Shown: one piece after another, positions 8,822 to 19,600 of the stretch
How positions within the stretch are numbered: position 1 is the first letter of the stretch
How the letters are laid out: the number at the start of each line of letters is the position of its first letter
NCBI GenBank assembly: GCA_016711345.1
Contig: JADJTD010000001.1
Location: forward strand, 4,086,145 to 4,150,144
DNA length: 64,000 bases
Source of the DNA: Chloracidobacterium sp.
GTDB lineage: Bacteria > Acidobacteriota > Blastocatellia > Pyrinomonadales > Pyrinomonadaceae
Direction of reading: 5' to 3'
Program-made: the position numbers and the translations under genes
Notes under the pieces: generated by a model
The model's database searches: none
Told to the model about the DNA's origin: nothing
Seen by the model: only the letters and a program-made list of their open reading frames with translations

Positions 8822-10617
8822 TGTCTGATTTAGAATCCAAACTAGCCAAGGGTTCAGTTATTGCCGACCGGTACGAGGTCCAGTTCCCGTCCGGACCTTG
8901 CGGCATATCTGAATCTTTCAGGGTTAAGGATCGCGATGGCAGCTCTAGACGCCTTGAACTCATTGATCTCGCATCCCTTCCCGGCTCCTATTACGATGAT
9001 AATGACAAGCTCCGTCACCTAGAGATCCTCAGGACGATCGAGCACCCCAATATTCCTGACCTTCTGGACGAGGGTGAAACAGTCATCGATTCAAAACGCT
9101 ATGCATTTTTTGTGTTTCCATGGATTAGTGGTGAGAGCCTTGCCGATCTGTTGGCTCGAAACGGCACCTTGTCGCCTTATAAGGTTCTGCCTATTGCACT
9201 TGAACTCCTCGAAACGCTAAAGTTTCTTCATAACCGGGATGTCCCCTTGATCCACAACGGTATTTCCACGCGATCCGTGATCCTCGACTATTCTGCCGAT
9301 CGCGACAAACCTGTTCTGATAGGTTTCGACCAGGCCCGTGACATTCATGCATCCCGGGATAGTATTTCCTTAAAGGGCCTATTTCTTTTCCATGCAGCTC
9401 CGGAACTTCTTCATGGCATCTTTGTGCCGCAAAGCGACCTCTTTTCCGTAGGAGCGTTGATTTATAACCTTATCTTCGGCTCACCACCTTGGTTCAGCGA
9501 GGCTGTAATGACGGCGCCCGCTAATAAAGTAAAAACTGCACTTGAGAAAGCACGGTCCAGGCCTTTGAACTTTGACTTTATTGACGAAAATACGCTGGAC
9601 CTCCACTTTAGGATGGTACTTGAAAAAGCTCTGTCCATCGACGTCCAGTCCAGATTCGAAACAGCGAACGAGTTCGCCCGAGCCTTGAAACGCGAATTAG
9701 TGTTTGAGGGCTCAACCGCTCAAATTTCGTTCGAAAGAAACTTTGAAAACAAAGAGAAAGCACCAGGAACGGGCTTCGATGGCCTCGCCGGCATGGCCGA
9801 ATTAAAGTCAATTCTTCACAACGAGGTGATCAGGCCGATAGTTGAACGTGAGAGATTTGAAAAGTTCGGGATTCCATTGTTAAATGGCGTTCTTCTTTAC
9901 GGACCTCCAGGATGCGGTAAGACTTTTGTCGCCGAGCGCCTTGTCGAGGAGATCGGATTTAGTTTTATTATGGTCAACCCCTCCGATCTCGCCAGCCCCT
10001 ACGTTCACGGAGGCCAGGAGAAGATCGGTCAGCTATTTAAGGATGCCGAAGAAAAGGCTCCTTGCCTTGTCTTCATTGATGAATTTGACGCGCTTGTTCC
10101 CAGTCGGGAGAGTGACGTGTCCCACCATTACGCGGCTGAGGTTAATGAGATCCTCGCGCAAATGAGCAGCTGCGGCAAACGGGGGATATTTATCATAGGT
10201 GCTACAAATCGGCCCGAAAAGATAGATGAGGCTGTTCTAAGATCCGGGCGTTTTGACAAGCTTATTTACCTTCCCCAGCCCGACTTAGAGCAGCGCGAAT
10301 CGATATTTCGGCAGCATTTGGCCAGGTGCCCCGTTGACCTCGGTGTCGATTACACTCGACTTGCCGACCTGACAAAAAACTATGTCTCAAGCGACATCGC
10401 AAACCTCGTCGTCGAGGCAGCCCGCAAAGCCGAAAAAGCCGATACCCGGGTCACGATGGAGATGCTTGAGCAGGCTATTAAAGAAAATAAGCCGTCAGTA
10501 ACACTTAAGCAGTTAAAGAAATACGAAAAGATGAACCAACAGTGGCAAGACGAAAGAAAAGGGATTGACGTTGATGGTCAAAAATCTATCGGCTTTATAC
10601 TTCCCGACGAGGATTAA
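8821..10617 (+). CDS. Pseudokinase-AAA+ ATPase fusion
   Basis: A 598-residue protein. Residues about 15-300 have a Ser/Thr protein-kinase layout: an N-lobe beginning RYEVQFPSG, the hinge FVFPWISGESLADLL, and the C-lobe landmarks APELLHGIFVPQSDLFSVG and LIYNLIFGSPPW. The catalytic signatures are degraded: HRDLK is replaced by HNGIST, DFG by GFD, and the ATP lysine by a non-matching residue. Residues about 325-570 are a classical AAA domain with intact Walker A GPPGCGKT (361-368), Walker B LVFIDEFDAL (near 416), sensor-1 GATNRP and the arginine-finger motif SGRFDK. The ATPase should be active while the kinase part is a pseudokinase, probably a regulatory or docking module. Its start overlaps the Hsp70 stop, so both proteins are probably made together. 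It ends the operon. Possible roles are remodelling clients for Hsp70 or acting as a soluble unfoldase. Confidence 0.8.
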   Translation: MSDLESKLAKGSVIADRYEVQFPSGPCGISESFRVKDRDGSSRRLELIDLASLPGSYYDDNDKLRHLEILRTIEHPNIPDLLDEGETVIDSKRYAFFVFPWISGESLADLLARNGTLSPYKVLPIALELLETLKFLHNRDVPLIHNGISTRSVILDYSADRDKPVLIGFDQARDIHASRDSISLKGLFLFHAAPELLHGIFVPQSDLFSVGALIYNLIFGSPPWFSEAVMTAPANKVKTALEKARSRPLNFDFIDENTLDLHFRMVLEKALSIDVQSRFETANEFARALKRELVFEGSTAQISFERNFENKEKAPGTGFDGLAGMAELKSILHNEVIRPIVERERFEKFGIPLLNGVLLYGPPGCGKTFVAERLVEEIGFSFIMVNPSDLASPYVHGGQEKIGQLFKDAEEKAPCLVFIDEFDALVPSRESDVSHHYAAEVNEILAQMSSCGKRGIFIIGATNRPEKIDEAVLRSGRFDKLIYLPQPDLEQRESIFRQHLARCPVDLGVDYTRLADLTKNYVSSDIANLVVEAARKAEKADTRVTMEMLEQAIKENKPSVTLKQLKKYEKMNQQWQDERKGIDVDGQKSIGFILPDED

Positions 10618-10720
10618 CTCTCTTTCGTGTCTTTCCTGCTGGCACCTTGGATTGAAGAAATAAAGTAATATCGTCCTTATGTTCAGGCCGACATTGCCAA
10701 TCCGGAACGATTTGATCGTA

Positions 10721-11095
10721 TCATCGATTGTTCCAAATATTCTCAATAACCCGAATCCTCTCCGGATCATGAACTTGATTGCCAGCCCGGACAAGTTGGT
10801 ACCAGAAAGGAAAGTCGTACCATTCGGCTTTTGCGACAATCGTATCAGGGCCGTATGTAATGTTGTAGGCTTCTTCCACAAAAGCATATCCCGGCTTATC
10901 CGTAATTGGCCAGGGTTCTTCAACAATTCCAACAATCGCTTTCACGGTAAAGCCGTCTGTGATAATTACCAAATCCCCGTTTGAAAACGGGGCATGTGGC
11001 CGATGTCCGATTGCAATTCCCTCTTCCTTAATAAAATCGTAATGTGAAGGGTTGTTTCCGCCTCCAAAATGGACTCCAAATTTCCAAACCGCCAT
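10721..11095 (-). CDS. Small EVE/PUA-like hypothetical protein
   Basis: A 124-residue protein read from ATG 11095 (MAVWKFGVHFGGGNNPSHYD), preceded by AAGGAGAG at a normal distance. An upstream in-frame ATG at 11155 has no such support. The start WKFGVHFGG, the later IGHRP and the GDLVIITDGF block resemble the EVE/PUA-like beta barrels used as modified-base readers in restriction systems, but similarity by eye is weak. It is the last gene of the leftward defence island, 69 bases after the 115-residue gene and convergent with the Hsp70 operon. If it is a modified-base reader it would suit a defence locus. Function otherwise unknown. Confidence 0.5.
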   Translation of the reverse strand: MAVWKFGVHFGGGNNPSHYDFIKEEGIAIGHRPHAPFSNGDLVIITDGFTVKAIVGIVEEPWPITDKPGYAFVEEAYNITYGPDTIVAKAEWYDFPFWYQLVRAGNQVHDPERIRVIENIWNNR

Positions 11096-11164
11096 ATTGT
11101 CTCTCCTTGTAACGCCCGTCGCGACCGAGTTCAAATAGCCTATTGATAAATTCACTCGATTCCA

Positions 11165-11512
11165 TCACTTCGAAAGTACAGGCCCCCGAACGGGCAGAGT
11201 TCCGTTCCTTTTTCGAGATTCATACGTATCGTCTTTCATACAACGATTGAGGATCATTGTTTTGTCGTCAGGCTCGCCCATAGTCCAATAGACTCTGCCA
11301 TCATACGCGTAGTAGGTCAGTCGCATGTCGTAAAAGCGGCCTTGGTATCCGTGATCCCAAATATGCCGGGCGAATCGCATAAAGAGATTCTCATCGACAC
11401 GATTACGAACCAAATACTCATGCGGCCATTCGGGCATCGTCTTTGCGAAGGTCCATTGTTCAGATCCGATGAACTGTTGAATCGAAATTGGCAGATCTCT
11501 CTGATATTGCAT
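11165..11512 (-). CDS. Conserved-looking hypothetical protein (115 aa)
   Basis: A 115-residue hydrophilic protein beginning MQYQRDLPISIQQFIGSEQW. It is rich in Trp, Tyr and His, with a compact block ending DGRVYWTMGEPDDKTMILNR. There is no signal peptide, membrane segment or metal motif that I recognise. Its start is 12 bases past the stop of the SF1 helicase gene and it has the same direction, so it is probably co-transcribed with the helicase and the EVE-like gene. Small proteins of this kind often accompany helicases in defence islands. I cannot assign a role. Confidence 0.5.
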   Translation of the reverse strand: MQYQRDLPISIQQFIGSEQWTFAKTMPEWPHEYLVRNRVDENLFMRFARHIWDHGYQGRFYDMRLTYYAYDGRVYWTMGEPDDKTMILNRCMKDDTYESRKRNGTLPVRGPVLSK

Positions 11513-11524
11513 AATTATCTGATG

Positions 11525-13603
11525 TTAAAGCCGCAGGTCATCTAGGAACTCCGATGGGTTCTCGGCTGCGGTTACGAGAAGATGGTCGCGGGCACGGGTG
11601 CAGGCGACATAAAGCAGATGCCGCTCGGTGTTGTAGATTTCTTCGAGATCAGCGTCATCCACGACTTGCTCGATTCGTGCCTGGGATGGAATGATCTCAT
11701 CGTCGCAGGCCATCACGGCGACTGCGCGAAACTCTAAGCCCTTGGCAAGATGCATCGTGCCGATGGAAATATGACCAAAGGTAGTTTCGACGTTTTCGTC
11801 GAGGATCTTGAACATGACTCCTGCACGTTCGACTGCCGCCGTAGCTCTCGGCTGTTCGTTCTCGGACCTGACGAATATCCCAATTTCATGGGGTTGAATG
11901 CCGCTCTTTTTTAAATCGCCAAGCCAGGTCGCGACTCCGCCTATCTCATCTTCGATCGAATCGAAATCAATGATCTCAGGCGATGGGCCATTGAAGATCG
12001 ACACCGTACCGCGGCGGTCTTCGGTAATGCCGTCAACGTCCGACACCTCAGGGCCGAGCAGGCGATCTGCCTGTGCCCTAATCTGGTGTGATGTGCGGTA
12101 GTTTATCTTCAGGCTGCGGGAACGCCCACGAATATCCACACCGAGCGAAAGCCAGGAAAACGCTTGCTGGAATATTCTCTGTCCCAGATCCCCAGCGAAG
12201 AACAGACTGTTTGGCCGGTCGCCGCCCAAAGCGGCGAGAAATCGGAGCTGCGACGGGTTGATGTCCTGGGCCTCGTCAACAACGGCATAATCGAATGGCG
12301 GGTTATTACGGGCCGACAGGCTTTCAGCAAGTGCGGCGAGTAGGGCTGCGTCGGTCATCAACGATCGTTCTGCCATCTGATCCCGGAGCAGTTCAAATAC
12401 AGACCATGCAAGCTGCCGCTGTTTTTCGGGGAGCCTTGTTTTGCGTCCTAACCTTGCCACGTCGCGGTACTCGACCCAGGTGTTCAACTGCCACGCATCG
12501 ACAACCTGTTCCCACTCGGACAACAGAAATTGAACAGTAAATTTATGGTCCTCGACGGTGGCCGAAACCTCGCTGAGAATTTCGCGTATCTCATCCCGCG
12601 AAGCGATCTTCGGTTTGCTAAATTTCAGCTCATAGAGCCGCCTGCCGATCGAAGTCATCGAGTGGACATCGATCTGCTCGGCAAGACGCGGTTCGCTGCT
12701 GATGAGAAGGCGGAGTTTCTTTTTCAGTGCGTTCGCAAGTGTATTTGAGAATGTCGTCAGCAGCACTCGCGAATCCGGATTGCTGCGGGCCAAGTGAACC
12801 GCCCTATGAATAGCGACAATCGTCTTACCGGTTCCAGCGGAACCCGACACGCGAGCCGGGCCGCTATAGTTCTTCTCGACCAACTCCTGCTGGACTGGAT
12901 GAAGAAAGATCGCCCATTTGTCCCAAGGATATTCGAGAGCCAACTTCAACTCCTCGACGTTATTCATCACGCGGAAACGCCGCATAGCGTCAGGGTGGGC
13001 GAACGGATCAGTTGCCTCAAATACGGTTTCGCTAACTGAGGGAGTGCCTCCATCGGCTAATATCAATAGGGCATCAGACGCCTCGGCCGGCAGGTGATCG
13101 ACAAGTTTGAGTAGAGCGTCCTCGTCCCTAACATTACGCACATCATCGAGCCATTCTTTTGGGATGCCGTAGCCAAGCAGTTCATCGTCAGTTCGGCTTT
13201 CAAAAAGTGGACGTTTTGGCTGTTCGACTTCGACGTATTTAGGAACAACGATCTCTTTTACAGTTTCGCGGATCTCAACGAGTTGGGCGGCGCCGGTTTG
13301 CGGGTGAACCTCCAGCTTGCGTTTCGCCGCCCAGTCGTATGCCTTATCGTGGTGGTCGACATAGCAAAGAAGAAAGCTGGAATCATCCTTGTGAACGATG
13401 ATCCGAATATCCTTATTAACGCGTATCGACCAAAAATTCTTATCTTTTGTCTTATCGATCCGGTGAAACTGCAGTCCCGGATTCGATGGGTCTGTTTGGA
13501 GGTCAAATGCCGTAGTCTTAGCGGCCGTCTGCTCGACGTTCGAAAGTTTACCAAGGCTGTCGGTGAATGTATCGGCTATGCGAAATTCCATTGGATATCC
13601 CAT
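11525..13603 (-). CDS. UvrD/Rep-like SF1 helicase with RelE-like N-terminal domain
   Basis: A 692-residue protein. The first 95 residues (FRIADTFTDSLGKL, QFHRI, FWSIRVNKDIRIIVHK, LLCYVDHHDKAYDWA) match the RelE/ParE toxin fold, here as a domain rather than a free toxin. A linker follows, then an SF1A helicase: Walker A GSAGTGKTIVAIHRA near 250, DEAQ box VVDEAQDINPSQLRFL near 440, motif IV-like INYRTSHQIR, motif V GTMHLAKGLEFRAVAV, and motif VI LLYVACTRARDHLLV near the end. The helicase motifs are intact. ATG at 13603 lies 2 bases after the stop of the DUF1998 helicase; a second in-frame ATG at 13591 is an alternative. The tight spacing suggests it works with the Druantia-like pair. This architecture is known as a family, but RelE-like activity here is only inferred. 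Confidence 0.8.
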   Translation of the reverse strand: MGYPMEFRIADTFTDSLGKLSNVEQTAAKTTAFDLQTDPSNPGLQFHRIDKTKDKNFWSIRVNKDIRIIVHKDDSSFLLCYVDHHDKAYDWAAKRKLEVHPQTGAAQLVEIRETVKEIVVPKYVEVEQPKRPLFESRTDDELLGYGIPKEWLDDVRNVRDEDALLKLVDHLPAEASDALLILADGGTPSVSETVFEATDPFAHPDAMRRFRVMNNVEELKLALEYPWDKWAIFLHPVQQELVEKNYSGPARVSGSAGTGKTIVAIHRAVHLARSNPDSRVLLTTFSNTLANALKKKLRLLISSEPRLAEQIDVHSMTSIGRRLYELKFSKPKIASRDEIREILSEVSATVEDHKFTVQFLLSEWEQVVDAWQLNTWVEYRDVARLGRKTRLPEKQRQLAWSVFELLRDQMAERSLMTDAALLAALAESLSARNNPPFDYAVVDEAQDINPSQLRFLAALGGDRPNSLFFAGDLGQRIFQQAFSWLSLGVDIRGRSRSLKINYRTSHQIRAQADRLLGPEVSDVDGITEDRRGTVSIFNGPSPEIIDFDSIEDEIGGVATWLGDLKKSGIQPHEIGIFVRSENEQPRATAAVERAGVMFKILDENVETTFGHISIGTMHLAKGLEFRAVAVMACDDEIIPSQARIEQVVDDADLEEIYNTERHLLYVACTRARDHLLVTAAENPSEFLDDLRL

Positions 13604-13605
13604 CT

Positions 13606-16600
13606 CTACCGGAGCTTTAGGAATAGCTGCGTAGGCATCTCTCGTCCCTCAACACGAACCGTTAAACGAGCCAAGGTGGAACACTGATCTGTGACTGGTC
13701 CGTTAAAGTTGAAAAGAACAAGTTGACGATTGGCAGTTGGGGCGATGCGCCAATAGCCAACCCCCTGATCCATCCGTACTATTAATTTTCTACCAGTAGA
13801 GAACTCGATCTCCATTATCCGACCATGTCCCAATTCCGCGGTTTGCAATAATTCGATCGACGATTCAGTACCGATATTTTGAAACAGCGTGCGGATCACA
13901 TTTTCTCGAGTATTATCATCTTGCCAGTCGGATCCAAGTTTGTTCGGGTACCACGCGTCGCCCGAAACTGATTTTCGAGCTGTATGTATGGTACTCTTGG
14001 CATCTGCCCATCGAGCCGTCCCGATCTTGTTTCGCAGCCCGTTTACTATTTCGAAGAGTATCGCAACTGAAATTGGAGTGAAAAGATAGCGGTCACTATA
14101 CTTGAAGTGAATTACCTTATCTTCTGCAGATTCAAGTAGCAATCGGGTTGGATCATGTTCGTTACAGACCCTTTGCCAGAAAAGGTTTCCAAAAAAAGAA
14201 ACCGGGCCATCAAGATCAGAAAGAATCTCGATCTCGCGATCGCCGAGGTCAATGTTTTCTGGTCTTATATTGTTTGACAGCAGAGGATCGCCAACGATTT
14301 CTTCGGACCTGCCTAAGTTCGTCTTAACGGTCAATCCCTCAGTTGATCCCCAATTTGAATTGAATGCCAATCCGTCTTCAGAATCAATAGCCCATCGAGT
14401 GCTAGGGCCTTTAATCGTTTCTGCTAACAACCAGCCGTTTTGAACTCTGGCGGGTTCAGAGATCGTCCGAATTGAGATATCTGGATGATCCGAGAGACTC
14501 GCTAAGACGTTTCGGTCCTCGTCGTTTAGCCCAGTCAGTTGACCGGGAATGACTATCTCAATATTGATACCGCGTCCTGCTAATCGATATGCCGTTTCAC
14601 GCAGAGAAGACGGGGCGATGTCCCAGTCGGCCTTAGGCCCTGAAGTGTAGAACCGAACGCCGTTGATCCTACTCTGGGAAACGGTGCGCCATATCGACTC
14701 CGAGATGTTATGCGGTTCAAGTCGCGTTTCAGGCCCGAAGAACTCGTAATCATCTGGTAGCTTGAGGCTGTCAAGCCAGGTATCGGTTAGAATTTCTAAG
14801 CCACGATGTCGATCAAGATTGTCGATAGCAAACCGCTGATCGTAATCCAATAAACAATTTGGACATACGCTATCGCAATTTGCGGAGCATTGGAGTCGCT
14901 TGTGTGCCGCGTGGAAAACAGAGGCTATGAATCGGTCGGCACCAGAGACATATCCAGCAGCATAACGGTCAAAGATCAGAAGAGATCTACAGTTGCCGCC
15001 AAATTCCAGTCGCGACTGTTTTATTTGACATCCCAGTTCATTTGACTGTATGCCAATTATTTCGGCTATCGCATCTCTTACCGCGACACAAATCGTACTA
15101 GCTGCGACAGGGTCATCAAGCCACGCTCCGGTCTCCGTCTTTAGTTGCAGCTCGAGAATGTCAGTCCATCCCTCGTGCCCCAGGCTCAGTCCTTTCTTGA
15201 TCTTCCACGGGTTGTTACTACCCGGGCAGCTACGACCTTCATTTTTTGACCGACGTAGTTTGTTATGGGGCCGTTGAAAGGCTAACGGCAACGTAGCTCG
15301 GTCTGTCATTGGCTCAGCCCTTCCGCATTCCAGACAAATCGCATAACCGAAGCCGTATATACCTCTGGATTGATGAAATATGTGCCCTTGTGTCGAAACT
15401 CGGTACCTACCAAGGTCTGGATTCGGCAAGGTCAGCCAAGGGCCCTCCGCGTCGATCCATGGATCTTCCACAGGAATATATTTTTGCGTCGAAGTGTCAT
15501 TCGTCGGGTCGTCGTAAAAATCAACAGCAAATCCGGCCGGCTCCAGAAACTCGATCCTGTCTTTCGACCCAATCTCGTTTCCGCACTCCTTGCATGTACT
15601 CGAAGCTTCCAAACTATAAGAAGATCCGCTAGCGCCGCACTTTCGACATCGAGAGGCAAAACGAATCTCCTGAATTTCTTTCACGTCCGATTGATCTGCG
15701 GGTATATGCCAGTTCAAAGTTACACCGGCCGATTTGTAAACAAGGCCATCCATAACTATCTCTGAACCTGGAGCATACTCGCGTAAAGCGGTCGCAATAT
15801 CTCGGCTCGCCATTTCACGACGCCGGTATCGATTATCTTCGCGACCAGAAACTTTATTCCCCTTTATTCGCTTGAATTGGCTAATTGTCAGGTTATCGAA
15901 AGACGCAATATTTGTCGGAAATCCATGGGCGGGAAGAAAACCACGGGCCGAAAGTTCACGCAGAAGATACTCGTCCGTCATTCGTGACATGTGCATCTGA
16001 ATCGCTTTTACTGCAACTTCCTCGTACCCCGGTTGACCTTTCACATCCTGGAGCTCTCTTTCGAGCTGGTCCCATTCAGACTTCCATTTTGATGTTACGT
16101 CACTCATTGCTAAGGATGCGTCGGTGGCAACGCTTGTTAAAGAACGGCCATCGAAAATGCTTCCTCGGACCAGCTCCTTCAAACCAGCCCCAATCTCAGA
16201 ATCATTGGCGACAGGAGCGATCATCGCCCACGCTGGAAACTGATCGGCCAAAGGGTTTTCTCCCAGAAAATACCCGCCACAGTTCAGACGAAGGGATTCC
16301 TGACCGGCGTTTCCAAGTCGTTCTCTTAGGAAATGTGAAAGTAAATAGGAGTTGACATGTCGTTGAACAATTCTTGGACTGTCGAGTGAGACTCGCGGAG
16401 CTGGCAGGTCACCATCAAACGCCCAACGACTATTCTTGAAAACCGCTTGGTCATGTGGGTTGGTCTTGCATAAAGTCATCGAGGTCGACCGCGCTTCGCG
16501 CCGCCGTCCTGCTCGCCCAGCTCGTTGCAGATAGTTCGCTGGATGGGGCGGAACATTATTCATTGCGACCATACTTATACCACCAATGTCGATCCCCATC

Positions 16601-19600
16601 TCCATTGTTGTCGAACAAGACAATAGGTTGAGAGCGCCATTCTTGAACCATTTTTCGTACAATTCCAAGGTGCTAGAATCTTGTTGAGCAGAGTGTTCCG
16701 CAGTCGTGAAATATAGGGACAATTCGACCGCTCGGTCATGAAAACTTGTCCATATCCCTTTGTCACGAAGTATAAGGACTTCCTGGTTTTCAGAGAGCCA
16801 TTTTCGGCCATTTCTGATACGAGCAAGCTCATCCGTAGTGTCCGAGAAAGGCTTATCGTAAATTGGCAAGCTGATATTCTCACAATTGGTTGTATTTTTA
16901 GTCGGTTCGCTAGGGAGATATGGGGTGACCCCTTTTAACGTTGTATCAAGCACACGCCGTGTCACAGGACATATCCAACCTAGTTCGATGGGCGCGAATG
17001 CAAGATGATCCAATGGAAGTACGCGTCCCTCAGGTCTCTGCACCAGAAGGCCAACTGAACAAAGAGTGTTCCATAACTCAAGTAATACCGCATCAATGAT
17101 ATCTTCACCTTCCGGCAAATCTATGTTCTTCTGTAAAGTAAACGCCAATAACCTTCCAAGCGAACTTCTCATCCCCATCCGCTTGGCTCGCAACCATCTT
17201 TTTTGATTGCGACCAACTTCGGATGAGTCTCGATCGATCAAAAAACTTTGTGGAAACGGAACACCGAGCCATTTACGCCAGTCACGATTTATCTCAAGAG
17301 CACCATTTGCTCTTACGAAAAAATCCAAACAGATCTTCAAAAGATCCCGCCAATCAAAGATAGTAAGCGCAGTGACCGCCTGAATCGAATGTGGAACCTG
17401 TTGGACAACATCGAGGGCTGGATACCGAATTGAAACGAGCCCCATCGTTTCAAGATTATTATTTCGTTTTGGACGCCGGCCAAATTCTCGAACGAGGAAC
17501 ATGCGTGCCAGTTCAACACTTCCACGATCTTGGAAAATATCGCCAGCGATACGTCGATATAGGCCCAACATCTGATCAAAGTCAGTACCAGAATTTGCGA
17601 GACTATTAGCGAGATCAGCGAAGCCAACAGTCTTTGATTCGGTGAGGAGCAAGAGTTCTTGTCGTTTTTGATCGATAATTGACCTAAGCTGATCACTCGG
17701 CGACACGTTATTAGCCTTTTCCAGATCACCGATCAGCTTTTCTATTTCCTGAGCCTTCGTCGATCCATTTGACGTCCTACCTGCAAGTACAAAATGGTAA
17801 AGCAATCCTCTGACGCGATTTCGTTCAGATTCCTGCTGCAATCTCGCTGCTATCCGTGCAGTGCCTTGCCGGCTATCGTTGAATGACAGCAATCGCCTAC
17901 CCCGGCATGGGTTATCGGCGGGCTTTTCTCCGTCGGGGGCATATTCAAGAAGTGACGGGAGAATGCTCCCAAGGAAATACGGCGCCCCGATCCTGCTCGA
18001 CAAAAAGACTTTTCTTCTCGAACCCTCCTTGGTTCCGCATGACGGACAGGTGAGCCCCCCGCCTGCATCCTCGTGGGCTCGCAGATGTAGTACGCCCTCC
18101 GTCCGCTCGGTTTCCTTACGGGTCGCGCGATCAACATAAACAAGGTCAACATTGGTCAGATTTTGGTTTGCAATAAGCAACTTATTCTGTGAGTTGACGG
18201 TTTTCTGATTTTCATGTGAGTCATCAAATTCTGATTCTTCATTGTCGGTTTCATCATCAAGCTCGAATTCATCAAGTACCGTTTCCGGCAACAAATGGCA
18301 GACCGTACCGTCACTATCGATTCCGGCTAAAAGGAATGGTTCTCCGCAACCGTCGCACCTTACAACCTCGTAAACCGGACTTCCACAACTACAGTGATTT
18401 CGAATATCGAAGTAGATCAAACCAAATGGCCACTTTTTGCTGTTTAAAGGCGTTCCTTGCTTCTGATCACAATCCGGATCCGCACAAGCCCACAGGCCCG
18501 AAAATGTTCGATGAAAAAGATGGGCTCTCAACGGTAGAAAGGAATCTCCATTATCATTCCCATTCTTCGAAGCGGGTTTAGTACCGGACAAAAGGTCGAG
18601 CCATTTTAAACACTCTTCGTAATGATCGTTCCCAATGTTTGGACGATCCGGAAAAACAGTTCGACAAATTTCGGACAAACGAGAAACCGGTGGCGAACTG
18701 GTATCTCCGATGAATAAGCGTCTCAATCGTTGAGCAGTCGAACTCTCACAAATCGCGGCATAACGCTCGGCCGAGCACTCTTTCTCAGGTTCGATCGCCC
18801 TAAGATCCCCTAGCGTTTTATTGTCGTTTGTGTCAAGGAATGTCAGAGAGGGTATCGCTCGATTTCCAGCAATCACATGAATACGGGCGGGATCCACTCC
18901 GGAAATACCGGCAAGGAAGGTTCTAAGCTGTTCTCCTGCTGCACCTTCGGGGTCGCCGATCGTTGCCGACGTTGCAACAAAACGGACATTCTCAGGGCGA
19001 ACACCAAATGCAAGCAGAACACGACGGATCAAAAAGGCCATTTCTGCCGCCTGCGAACCTATGTAACTATGAGCTTCGTCAAGGACTACCCACTCAAGTT
19101 TGCCCTGCGATGCCTCAATTATTGGGGCGTCTGCGGTGCGTACTAGCATGTACTCAAGCATGGTCGCGTTCGTAACAAGAATTGGCGGCGGAGCCTGTCG
19201 AAGGGACTTTCGGTCAAGTGCCTCGCTAGGATGGCCCTTCGCCGTTTGGGTCGGGACGACGTCTGGCGTGTTTCCATTGTAAAGACTGAACCGCACATCG
19301 CCATCGAAAGCACTTGTCCAGGCTCGTAGCCGTTCCCTTTGACTGTTGATCAGAGCGTTCAACGGATATAGAAATAATGCTCTGACGCCGATTAGTTTCC
19401 CTTGGTTCTCGGCACGTTGTTTTGCAAGCTGATCCAGGATCGGAACCATAAAGCACTCAGTCTTACCTGAACCGGTACCGCTTGCAACAATGATCGACTG
19501 AGGTGTAGGCTGCGACAAAGCTTCCCACGCTTTGATCTGGTGTTTATATGGTTTTTGATCTTTCCCGAATCTATAGTCTTCGATATGTTCCTTCGGTGGG

